Shown: in pieces, positions 1 through 6,149 of the stretch | Layout of the letters: every line of letters starts with the position of its first letter | How positions within the stretch are numbered: position 1 is the stretch's first letter | NCBI GenBank assembly: GCA_003447545.1 | Contig: DLYX01000348.1 | Location: forward strand, 1 to 6,261 | Direction: 5' to 3' | Source: Deltaproteobacteria bacterium | Lineage (GTDB): Bacteria > Desulfobacterota > Binatia > UBA12015 | Length of the DNA stretch: 6,261 bases | Made by a program: the position numbers and the translations under genes | Notes under the pieces: model-generated | Database searches by the model: none | The model's input: the letters and a program-made list of their open reading frames with translations, nothing else | What the model was told of the DNA's origin: nothing

Positions 1-1416
1 AGGCGTCCATTGGAGGCTCGCGGCCATCGGTGAGCCAGGAAGGGCCAGCCAGATCCCGAGGGCCAGCCCGGCGACGCCGAGAGCTCGCTTGGCGCGCCGG
101 AAAGCGCCCAGCCCATTGCCTGCGGGTTCCAGAAAGCCCAGATAGATACTGCCGGCAGCGACCAGCAAGGGAAGGGCAATTTCTTCGATTTCCTGAGGAA
201 TCAGAGGCGTCAGAAAATAATAAGCCATTCCGAGTAAAAGTACGCCAAAAAGTCGGTTGGTCCAACGCAACCATTCGCCCGAGCGTGGCAGGTTCGAGAT
301 GGAGCCCGCCGCCGAAGCCAGACCGATATAAGGCAGACCCATGCCAAGTCCCATGGCCGCAAAGAGCGAGAGCCCGAGCACCAGATCTTTTTGGCTGCCG
401 ACGTATACCAGCAGACCAAGCACCACGGGTCCGATGCAGGGGGCCGCGACAATGCCCATCGTCAGACCCATCAGAAAAGCGCCACCCTGACCTGTTTGTG
501 CGGAGCCGACGCGGTTGACCAGACCCGATGGGGCTCGGAGCTCGTATAGACCGAAGCACGACCCCGAGAGCGCCAGAAGGACGCCGGCCAGTCCGAGCAG
601 GACCAATGGGTTTTGGAGGGGTGCACCGAACAACCCGCCAGCAAGCGCGGCCGAGGTGCCGAGCAGGGCAAAGCTCAGAGTGATGCCCAGCACGTAGAAG
701 ATCGAAAGCCGGAAGCTGGAGGTGCCGGAATCGCTCTGGCCGCCAAAATAGGCGAGCGTGACCGAGATCAGCGGATAGACACATGGCGTGAGGTTCAGCC
801 CGAGACCGAGCAGCAGCATCATCCCCAACTTCGCGGGCATGCTCGCACCAGTCAGCCACTGTTCCAACCAGCTTGGGTCGCTTGGATTCATTCCGGATGG
901 CGCGGCTTTCGGGGCCGGCGCGGCTTCGGAGCCGATCGTGATCCGCACCGTTTTTGGCGGCAAGCAGTTCTGGTCATCGCAGGCCTGGTAGCGCAATGCG
1001 ACTTCAATCGGCTGTGACGCAGGCGGCGAGGCGAGAGCGGTCATGAAAAAGGTACCCTCGTAAACCAGAAGTGTCTTCCCCGGAGCAAAGGCGAACTCTG
1101 CCTCGAGGGGATCGGGGTATTCGAAGTCTGCGAAGGAAACCCCCGGGCTCACCAGAGAGAGAGTTGTGGGGATCAACCATTTTTCAGCCGGGAGGTGAGC
1201 GTTGACGTGAAAGCCGTGTGCAATGGTCGCGCGCACCTGCACCAGGGAGGAACCGTCCCTTGCCGGTGCGAGGGTCCCGCTAATCTCGACGATCGGTTCT
1301 CGAGCCGAACTCGGGGAGGCAGAGCCCAGGGAAAAAACCAGAAGCAGCCCGATCCAAAGCCGGACAAGCACCCGATTCGATAAGGCCACGCGCTGGACGA
1401 TGTCGGCATTGCTCAT
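1..1416 (-). CDS. dsbD: Thiol:disulfide interchange protein DsbD, 3' end cut by window edge
   Basis: DsbD carries electrons from cytoplasmic thioredoxin across the inner membrane to periplasmic thiol proteins (disulfide isomerases, cytochrome c maturation). The visible 472 residues hold a signal peptide (about residues 15-38, hydrophobic IGLLLVFSLG, ending SSA), then a periplasmic alpha domain with the paired cysteines C146 and C151 in YQACDDQNCLPP. The membrane domain follows, with about eight hydrophobic segments from residue 196 to 460. Its two redox cysteines are C212 in LNLTPCVYPLISVT and C327 in GIVAAPCIGPVV. The frame is open to position 1 and ends in WTP, where this family usually begins its C-terminal thioredoxin (gamma) domain, so that domain is expected outside the window but not seen. 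The ATG at 1416 overlaps the TGA of the regulator gene upstream (ATGA), implying translational coupling. The family call is sure; whether a gamma domain follows is unknown. Confidence 0.93.
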   Translation of the reverse strand, partial: MSNADIVQRVALSNRVLVRLWIGLLLVFSLGSASPSSAREPIVEISGTLAPARDGSSLVQVRATIAHGFHVNAHLPAEKWLIPTTLSLVSPGVSFADFEYPDPLEAEFAFAPGKTLLVYEGTFFMTALASPPASQPIEVALRYQACDDQNCLPPKTVRITIGSEAAPAPKAAPSGMNPSDPSWLEQWLTGASMPAKLGMMLLLGLGLNLTPCVYPLISVTLAYFGGQSDSGTSSFRLSIFYVLGITLSFALLGTSAALAGGLFGAPLQNPLVLLGLAGVLLALSGSCFGLYELRAPSGLVNRVGSAQTGQGGAFLMGLTMGIVAAPCIGPVVLGLLVYVGSQKDLVLGLSLFAAMGLGMGLPYIGLASAAGSISNLPRSGEWLRWTNRLFGVLLLGMAYYFLTPLIPQEIEEIALPLLVAAGSIYLGFLEPAGNGLGAFRRAKRALGVAGLALGIWLALPGSPMAASLQWTP

Positions 1417-2030
1417 TTCGTGCTCTCTCTTGTCAGGATCGCCTCGACACCTCGCACCCAGGCGCGTTGCGTCTGTTGGGGACTGCGATCGAAGGCTCGC
1501 CGAAAATGCTCCCAGGATTCAACTGAAGTCACGCTGGCAATGAGGGCGACGGTATCCTCGGCTTCTGCCTCGGTCAGCGTCGAGATCTCCGGGGCAAAGT
1601 GCTTTCGTGCTTCCTGGGCCATCACTCTTCGAACGGTGTCAATCATCTCGGCTGCGCCCGGGTCGCGCAAGGCCAAGCTGCGTTGGAGTTGCGCCAGAAG
1701 ATGGAGTTTCTCGGTCGCCGCAAACCGACTGGCGACAAAGCGATCGACGCGTTCTTTTTGCGTACCATGCCCCGGATCTGCAATCGGGATCAGCGGAAAG
1801 CGCTCAATCATGCGCAGAAAGGCCGCCGCACGAAGTTGGTCCAAAGTGTCAAAATAACGAAAAAGAGTCGCTGCGGAGATCTCGGACCGCTCGGCGACCT
1901 GGGCTGTGGTCGGCGGCAGATGGCCCTCGAGAACCAGATCGATGAACGCATCGATGGCCTTCGCTCGCCGAGGGCTTTTGTCGTCGTCGGGTTTTGCGTT
2001 GACGAGTTCGTTGATCGCGGATTCGTACAT
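1413..2030 (-). CDS. TetR/AcrR-family transcriptional regulator
   Basis: A 205-residue protein of normal size for TetR-family repressors, which bind DNA as dimers through an N-terminal helix-turn-helix and sense a small ligand with the C-terminal helices. The helix-turn-helix is clear at about residues 40-60 (TTAQVAERSEISAATLFRYF), preceded by the usual first helix (AIDAFIDLVLEG). The C-terminal part is helical and typical in length but shows no motif that names a ligand. The protein contains no cysteine at all, which argues against direct thiol-redox sensing despite its partner DsbD. The start ATG at 2030 follows CAGG at a short spacing. Two inverted repeats and a -35 box lie just upstream, so autoregulation is likely. 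The last four bases overlap the dsbD start, making dsbD its most probable target. The ligand is unknown. Confidence 0.9.
   Translation of the reverse strand: MYESAINELVNAKPDDDKSPRRAKAIDAFIDLVLEGHLPPTTAQVAERSEISAATLFRYFDTLDQLRAAAFLRMIERFPLIPIADPGHGTQKERVDRFVASRFAATEKLHLLAQLQRSLALRDPGAAEMIDTVRRVMAQEARKHFAPEISTLTEAEAEDTVALIASVTSVESWEHFRRAFDRSPQQTQRAWVRGVEAILTRESTK
1417..1430 (-). promoter_or_regulatory. Ribosome binding site of dsbD inside the end of tetR
   Basis: On the minus strand the purine run AGAGAGAG (1430 to 1423) lies six bases before the dsbD ATG at 1416. It sits within the last codons of the TetR gene, whose TGA overlaps the ATG. This supports the chosen dsbD start and a coupled two-gene transcript. 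It is not a perfect AGGAGG, so strength is uncertain. Confidence 0.6.
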
Positions 2031-2047
2031 TGCGCCTGCTGATACCT

Positions 2048-2068
2048 GATGAGAGTACCACTCTCATC
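2048..2068. promoter_or_regulatory. Probable TetR operator, proximal copy
   Basis: A perfect inverted repeat with 9-base arms and a 3-base centre: GATGAGAGT, ACC, ACTCTCATC. It ends 17 bases before the tetR ATG at 2030. It shares the core TGAGAGT-N3-ACTCTCA with a second repeat 25 bases away (centre to centre). With transcription predicted to start near 2070, it would cover the first transcribed bases. Dyads of this size next to a TetR gene are the normal form of its operator; binding is inferred. Confidence 0.8.
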
Positions 2069-2074
2069 TTGATT

Positions 2075-2091
2075 TGAGAGTCTCACTCTCA
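2075..2091. promoter_or_regulatory. Probable TetR operator, distal copy
   Basis: A perfect inverted repeat with 7-base arms and a 3-base centre: TGAGAGT, CTC, ACTCTCA. The arms are identical to the inner seven bases of the proximal repeat, while the centre differs, as expected for a protein site rather than a chance duplication. It lies between the -35 box and the predicted start of transcription, where a bound dimer would block RNA polymerase. Confidence 0.8.
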
Positions 2092-2105
2092 CTCCGTGAT
2101 GTCAA
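2077..2105 (-). promoter_or_regulatory. Probable promoter of tetR-dsbD
   Basis: The minus strand has a perfect TTGACA at 2105 to 2100. Seventeen bases downstream the -10 slot (2082 to 2077) reads GACTCT, a poor match to TATAAT, and it lies inside the distal operator. The -35 box and operator overlap make a repressible promoter plausible; the weak -10 leaves the exact start open. Confidence 0.5.
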
Positions 2106-2132
2106 GATTTTTGGTCGGGAGGCGGTCTTCGG

Positions 2133-2149
2133 AGGTCCCCGCGGGGCCT
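2133..2149. repeat. GC-rich palindrome after ribBX, possible weak terminator
   Basis: AGGTCCCCGCGGGGCCT is a 17-base palindrome with one mismatched pair and a perfect CCCCGCGGGG core, placed 11 bases after the ribBX stop. As RNA it would need a loop taken out of the core, and no U-tract follows directly, so it is not a classic intrinsic terminator. It could slow polymerase between ribBX and the tetR promoter. The function is not established. Confidence 0.3.
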
Positions 2150-2159
2150 GTCCCCGGTT

Positions 2160-3356
2160 CTATTTGCTCGAGTCCAGAGGGACATGCTCGACGATTTCGA
2201 GTCCATAGCCGGGGAGATTTACGAGCCTTCGTGGATAATTCGAAAGCAGACGGATTTTGCCCAGGCCCAGATCGCGCATGATTTGTGCCCCGATCCCGTA
2301 CTCCCGAAACTCCTGGAGAGTGGCACCCGCCATGGTGCTCGGTCCCGATGTGTCGTTGTCCCCATCCGTTCCGGCGGAAGCCGCTGAGCTACCACGCGGC
2401 GCGAGCATATCGCTGCCGTGCTCTCGTTTGAGATAGAGAATCACGCCGCAGCCCTCTTCGGCGATTCTTTCCATCGCGCGATGCAGCAAATTACCCGTGT
2501 TCCGACTGGCCGAGGCAAAGACATCCCCGGGGAGATATTCCGAATGAGCGCGGACCAAAGTGGGTTGGTCGGGCTGAATATCGCCCTTGACCAGAGCCAT
2601 ATGCTCCCCGCCGTTCACGTCACTGCGGTACACGCAGGCTCGGAACTCCCCCCCGTAGCGGCTCTCGATCGGAGCTTCGGCGACCTTATGAACCAGAGAA
2701 TCATGCCGCAGTCGGTATTGGATCAGGTCGGCAATGGTCACGAGTTTCAAATTGTGGAGAGCTGCAAATTCTCGTAATTCCGGAAGGCGCGCCATGGTGC
2801 CGTCCTTGTTCATGATCTCGCAGATCACGCCGGCGGGACGAAGTCCGGCCAGCCGCGCCAGATCGACGGCGGCTTCGGTTTGTCCGGTTCGTACCAGAAC
2901 TCCCCCATCGCGTGCCCGGAGAGGAAAGATGTGGCCGGGTGTTTTCAGATCACTGGGTTGTGCCTGGTCAGCACAGGCGGCGAGAATTGTTGTCGCCCGA
3001 TCACTGGCAGATACGCCACTTTGAATCCCGACGCGTGCATCAATCGATGCGGTGAAGGCGGTTTCCAGTGGTGCGGTGTTTTCGGTGGCCATCATGGGCA
3101 GGCCCAGAGTTGCCAATTTATGTCCCGTCACGGGCATGCAGATCAGCCCGCAGCCTTCGGTCGCCATGAAATTGATGGCTTCGGTCGTGACCTTTTCGGC
3201 GGCCATGCAGAGATCGCCCTCGTTTTCGCGGTCCTCATCATCCATGACGATGACCATGCGTCCCGCGCGGTACTCGGCGATGGCCTCCTCGATGGTGGCA
3301 ATTTCACCAGGCGCGGTCACCTGATCGGTCAAAGTGTCGGATGAGTTTGTGGACAT
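2160..3356 (-). CDS. ribB: 3,4-dihydroxy-2-butanone-4-phosphate synthase fused to a degenerate GTP cyclohydrolase II domain (RibBX type)
   Basis: The N-terminal domain (about residues 18-216) makes 3,4-dihydroxy-2-butanone 4-phosphate from ribulose 5-phosphate for riboflavin synthesis. It shows the acidic signature MDDEDRENEGD (38-48), GHIFPLRARDGGVLVRTGQT (141-160) and ICEIMNKDGTMARLPEL (178-194). Q159 sits where E. coli RibB has a metal-binding histidine. The second half (about 220-398) is GTP cyclohydrolase II-like, with RAHSEYLPGDVF at 269-280 and IRLLSNYPRR at 368-377. The three zinc cysteines of active enzymes are replaced by Y274, R285 and T287. The catalytic stretch after the REGRGIGL position is replaced by a Ser/Gly/Asp/Thr-rich linker (321-342). 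This fits the RibBX variant known in Proteobacteria, so a separate RibA is expected elsewhere. The frame stays open upstream, but the ATG at 3356 (GAG at usual spacing) fits the family start and avoids overlapping the divergent gene. Confidence 0.92.
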   Translation of the reverse strand: MSTNSSDTLTDQVTAPGEIATIEEAIAEYRAGRMVIVMDDEDRENEGDLCMAAEKVTTEAINFMATEGCGLICMPVTGHKLATLGLPMMATENTAPLETAFTASIDARVGIQSGVSASDRATTILAACADQAQPSDLKTPGHIFPLRARDGGVLVRTGQTEAAVDLARLAGLRPAGVICEIMNKDGTMARLPELREFAALHNLKLVTIADLIQYRLRHDSLVHKVAEAPIESRYGGEFRACVYRSDVNGGEHMALVKGDIQPDQPTLVRAHSEYLPGDVFASASRNTGNLLHRAMERIAEEGCGVILYLKREHGSDMLAPRGSSAASAGTDGDNDTSGPSTMAGATLQEFREYGIGAQIMRDLGLGKIRLLSNYPRRLVNLPGYGLEIVEHVPLDSSK

Positions 3357-3458
3357 TCTTACTCGAATGAACCTGCAGCGTGCCCGTCTTGCAAGGGGGA
3401 AAATCCATCGAAACTGCAGGACTTGATCTTCTGGCCGGAACCGGGCACCGACTGCGGG
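3357..3458. promoter_or_regulatory. Divergent intergenic region between ribB and the CoA-transferase gene
   Basis: This 102-base gap must hold the promoters of both genes. On the minus strand TTGCAA followed 17 bases later by TTCATT (just before GAGTAAGAATG) is a weak candidate for ribB. No good sigma-70 pair is seen on the plus strand. I looked for an FMN riboswitch because of ribB and do not see its conserved G-rich core elements, and the gap is shorter than the usual element. Confidence 0.35.
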
Positions 3459-4661
3459 ATGGCTGGACCATTGGAAGGTATTCAAATCGTGGAGTTGGGT
3501 TTCTGGGTAGCGGGTCCCGCGACCAGCGGGATTCTTGGAGATTGGGGGGCGTCGGTGATCAAAATCGAGCCCCCGGTCGGTGATCCGATGCGGGCGGTTC
3601 TCTCGACCGCAGTCGGCATCGATGTCCCGATCAACCCCGCTTTTGAACTCGACAACCGTGGCAAGCGCTCCATCGTCCTCGATCTGAAAAAAGAACAGGG
3701 CCGAGCGATTGCCGGCGATTTGATTGAGCAGGCGGATATTTTTGTGACGAACCTTCGTGCGGGTGCCCTCGCCGGTTTTGGGTTGGACTACGAATCGCTT
3801 TCGGCACGAAATCCCCGCCTGATCTACGGGGCGGTGACCGGTTATGGCAGTGGGGGGCCCGACAGTGATCGCGCCGCATACGACATCGGAGCGTATTGGG
3901 CTCGCGGTGGCGTCGCCGCCATGCTCACGCCCGAGGGCCATGAGCCGCCCGTGCAGCGCGGTGGCATGGGCGATCATACCACCGCGATGACAGCGGCTGC
4001 AGCGATCAACGCGGCGTTGGTTGCCCGGGAGAGGACCGGCAAGGGGCAGTACCTCGAGACCTCACTTTTGCGGACCGGCGCCTATACCGTTGGCTGGGAC
4101 CTGGCGACGCGTTTGCGCTTTGGTCGCTTGCAACCGCCGAGCGACCGAAGCGAAGCGCCGAACCCGATTGCGAATTCTTATCGCGCATCCTGCGGGAAAT
4201 GGTTCTGGTTGATCGGCCTCCAGGCAGATCGGCATTGGCCGGATGTTTGCCGGGCGATGGGACGCGAGGATTTGATCGACAGCGAACGGACGAAAGATAT
4301 CGTCAGGCGTCGAGAGAATGCAGGCTACGTGGTCGGTCTTCTGGACGAGATCTTTGCTACGCGCACCCGGGCCGAATGGGGCGAGCTTTTCGATGCGGCG
4401 GGGGTCTGGTGGGCGCCGGTCCAGGATTGCAATGATCTGGCGCAGGATGCGCAGCTTAGAGCCACGGGAGGCGTTGTTCCGTTCGAGAGTGGCGAGGGTC
4501 TCCCCGAGCAAGTTGCGACGCCGGTCGATTTCGCCGGGACACCGAATGTCTTCGCGACCACGGCACCCGAATTGGGGCAAAATACCGAGGAAATCCTTCT
4601 CGAGATGGGTCAGGGTTGGGAAGAGATCTCGGTTCTCAAGGAACGCGGGGTCATCCCCTAG
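3459..4661 (+). CDS. CaiB/BaiF family (family III) CoA-transferase
   Basis: A cytoplasmic enzyme family that moves CoA between carboxylic acids through an aspartyl-CoA intermediate. The product has 400 residues, the usual family size. The N-terminus PLEGIQIVELGFWVAGPA and the segment DWGASVIKIEPPVGDPMR (28-45) are hallmark sequences. NRGKRSIVLDLK (66-77) and NPRLIYGAVTGYG (118-130) follow. D172 in RGGMGDHTTAM lines up with the catalytic aspartate of formyl-CoA transferase (D169 in Oxalobacter, in GAALGDS). The C-terminal part keeps the usual ATPVDFAGTP and LGQNTEEIL elements. I chose ATG 3459 because the family starts at this methionine; an in-frame TTG at 3423 would add 12 unmatched residues. 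The neighbours do not form a degradation operon, so the acid substrate cannot be named. It runs alone, divergent from ribB and convergent with the kinase gene. Confidence 0.92.
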   Translation: MAGPLEGIQIVELGFWVAGPATSGILGDWGASVIKIEPPVGDPMRAVLSTAVGIDVPINPAFELDNRGKRSIVLDLKKEQGRAIAGDLIEQADIFVTNLRAGALAGFGLDYESLSARNPRLIYGAVTGYGSGGPDSDRAAYDIGAYWARGGVAAMLTPEGHEPPVQRGGMGDHTTAMTAAAAINAALVARERTGKGQYLETSLLRTGAYTVGWDLATRLRFGRLQPPSDRSEAPNPIANSYRASCGKWFWLIGLQADRHWPDVCRAMGREDLIDSERTKDIVRRRENAGYVVGLLDEIFATRTRAEWGELFDAAGVWWAPVQDCNDLAQDAQLRATGGVVPFESGEGLPEQVATPVDFAGTPNVFATTAPELGQNTEEILLEMGQGWEEISVLKERGVIP

Positions 4662-4727
4662 TCGGGTCGGCGGGGGGCTTCCAGCAGAGGTTTTCGGACC
4701 ATCGAAGGGAGAGTTTCGTTCCCTGCT
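4662..4727. other. Short convergent intergenic region
   Basis: Sixty-six bases lie between two genes that end towards each other, where a two-way terminator would be expected. The best hairpin is AGGGA (4706-4710) pairing with TCCCT (4720-4724) across a nine-base loop, with no clear T-run on either side. It is too weak to call a terminator. Confidence 0.3.
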
Positions 4728-5765
4728 CTATCCGCGGTTGCCCGGGTACGGGCGCAGGCCCAAAAGAGTCTCCGCTCTTTCGGTCAGCGGCTTGGCTGCC
4801 AACCCGGTGTCGGTGAACTCGGAGAGGTGGCCAACCACCGAGGCGTAGACAGCTTCTCTGGTCTGACCCGTGTCGATTTCAATGCATAGCCCCATGCTCT
4901 GGAAGAGCTCGACCGTCGGTAGAGTTTCGGCTTTGAACGTATCGAATCGCAGCTTCATGCTCGCGACGTTATCGTCGCTGCGACCAGAGTATTTCGCACG
5001 GCCCATGATGCGCTTCTCGAGGATATCGTAGGGACATTCGAGGTAGAGCATTTTGGGTAGCTCGGTCTCGCGGCCGAAGATTGCGTACCAGGCCTCGAGG
5101 TTGTCCAGCGAGCGCGGGAAACCATCGAGCAGAAAATTCGTTTTGCCGGTGGTTCTGGTGATCGATTCCATGGCGTCCTGCAGCAGGGTGACGACGATTT
5201 CGTTGGGCACTAATTTCCCATCGGTAATGAACTCCTCGATGGTTGTGCCGGTTGGCCCTCCGGCCTCTCGTGCGGTGCGCAGCAGATCGCCGGTGGACAA
5301 ATGAGTCCAACCAAGTTGTGACTCCGCGAGTTCACACATGGTTCCTTTTCCCGCGCCGGGACCTCCCAGAACAAAAACAACGTTGGGCTTCGGGCAAGCC
5401 TCTCGGGGGTCGCAGTGGTGGACGACTAATTTGGGTGCCGGAGCGACGCCCATTTTATAAACGTGCCACTCCGTTTGCGTGGGCGGGAGTTCGTCCTCGC
5501 AGGTCATATCGTACGCGAGGTGCCCATCCAGACGGCAGATTCTCCACGATTTGTAGCTGTCGGAATAGGAGATGGCCGGGCTTCGGGAGGATTTCCCATC
5601 CGCTCGATCCCATGCCATCCGGCCATTCCAGTAGCCGGGGCTGGATACGGTTCCGGATTCGGATTTCTTCGCGGGTGCTGTGGAAGGTACGAAGAGGCCG
5701 TCGACCTCGGGAAGACCGGAGCCAGACACCTCGATAAAAAACGTATTCGGCTTCAACGTGTTCAT
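4728..5765 (-). CDS. UMP-CMP-kinase-like nucleotide kinase with N-terminal protist-type domain
   Basis: A 345-residue two-part protein. Residues 127-311 form a P-loop nucleoside monophosphate kinase: Walker A GGPGAGKG (134-141), STGDLLR (157-163), DGFPRSLDN (214-222) and a short LID with RIMGRAKYSGRSDDN (252-266). SGRSDDN and the short LID match eukaryotic UMP-CMP kinases such as human CMPK1, not bacterial Cmk or long-LID adenylate kinases. It should use ATP to phosphorylate UMP, CMP or a related nucleotide. M143 replaces the usual glutamine after GKGT. Residues 7-120 are an unnamed aromatic-rich domain (IEVSGSGLPEVDGLFVPS, SYKSWRICRLDGHLAY, GVAPAPKL); from memory it resembles domains common in protist proteins. 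No signal peptide or membrane segment is seen; a 34-residue tail follows the kinase. ATG 5765 has GAGA about nine bases upstream; ATG 5774 and TTG 5780 are alternatives. Transfer from a eukaryote is possible but unproven. Confidence 0.88.
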   Translation of the reverse strand: MNTLKPNTFFIEVSGSGLPEVDGLFVPSTAPAKKSESGTVSSPGYWNGRMAWDRADGKSSRSPAISYSDSYKSWRICRLDGHLAYDMTCEDELPPTQTEWHVYKMGVAPAPKLVVHHCDPREACPKPNVVFVLGGPGAGKGTMCELAESQLGWTHLSTGDLLRTAREAGGPTGTTIEEFITDGKLVPNEIVVTLLQDAMESITRTTGKTNFLLDGFPRSLDNLEAWYAIFGRETELPKMLYLECPYDILEKRIMGRAKYSGRSDDNVASMKLRFDTFKAETLPTVELFQSMGLCIEIDTGQTREAVYASVVGHLSEFTDTGLAAKPLTERAETLLGLRPYPGNRG

Positions 5766-5776
5766 TTCAAGCATTC

Positions 5777-6052
5777 TCAAAATTTTCGGTAGTTGAACGG
5801 ATTCGAAATAGCATTCTGCAGATCCGTCCGAAAGGCTGTTTTCAGGCGACCTCTGTGTTGGAATCGGAAAAGGGCGAGGGCGAATATCAGGACATGCAAC
5901 GGGATCCCGAGAGGGGCAGGCTCATGAAGGCCCTCTCCGATCGCGAGGCCTCGGTACCAGGGCATCGTTATGGCCGTCGTCTCGAAGCCCGGAAGAAGAC
6001 AGAGCCCCGGAAACGCCCCCCCAATTGCGATCGTCGTTAGAAACCTGTTCAT
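5777..6052 (-). CDS. Doubtful small membrane protein
   Basis: A 91-codon frame starting at ATG 6052, with a hydrophobic N-terminus (FLTTIAIGGAFPGLCLLPGF) that could be a signal peptide or anchor and a second hydrophobic stretch (LGIPLHVLIFALALF) near residues 49-63, followed by a basic end. I recognise no family. In its favour: same strand as glmS and the kinase, and its TGA (5779 to 5777) falls just before the kinase start, allowing coupling. Against it: no convincing ribosome binding site, and open frames of this length arise by chance in GC-rich DNA. The frame also stays open up to an ATG at 6145, five bases past the glmS coding end. If it is not a gene, 5766-6149 is an intergenic region of about 380 bases in which I see no strong promoter or terminator. 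Confidence 0.3.
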   Translation of the reverse strand: MNRFLTTIAIGGAFPGLCLLPGFETTAITMPWYRGLAIGEGLHEPAPLGIPLHVLIFALALFRFQHRGRLKTAFRTDLQNAISNPFNYRKF

Positions 6053-6149
6053 TTTCTGACCACTGATTGCCGCAACGCCGGAATATCGACTTGAAGGCCA
6101 GGGATTCGCGAGCGATCGAAGCGGAAATATGACGCTTCCTTCCATCACC

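Noticed and set aside
30..1017. Plus-strand frames opposite dsbD
   Set aside because: They are antisense to a full-length DsbD frame carrying all expected cysteine pairs, and their products look like random arginine- and proline-rich sequence.
3423..3458. Earlier TTG start for the CoA-transferase
   Set aside because: It adds 12 residues before the conserved family start, and the AGGA before it is only one base from the TTG, too close for a ribosome binding site.
3357..3458. FMN riboswitch before ribB
   Set aside because: The gap is short and I do not see the conserved element sequences on the minus strand.
3357..3977. Extension of the ribB frame far upstream on the minus strand (207 extra codons)
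   Set aside because: It lies opposite the well-supported CoA-transferase gene, has no family similarity that I can see, and the RibB domain begins normally just after the ATG at 3356.
4062..4580. 172-codon minus-strand frame inside the CoA-transferase gene
   Set aside because: It is antisense to a gene with clear family motifs, and its translation is arginine- and proline-rich with no recognisable domain; typical of a shadow frame in GC-rich DNA.
4706..4724. Hairpin AGGGA / TCCCT between the convergent genes as a terminator
   Set aside because: Only five pairs around a nine-base loop and no T-run on either strand.
6118..6138. Hairpin GAAGCG / CGCTTC downstream of glmS as a terminator
   Set aside because: Six-base stem with a nine-base loop and no T-run after it on the minus strand; too weak to call.
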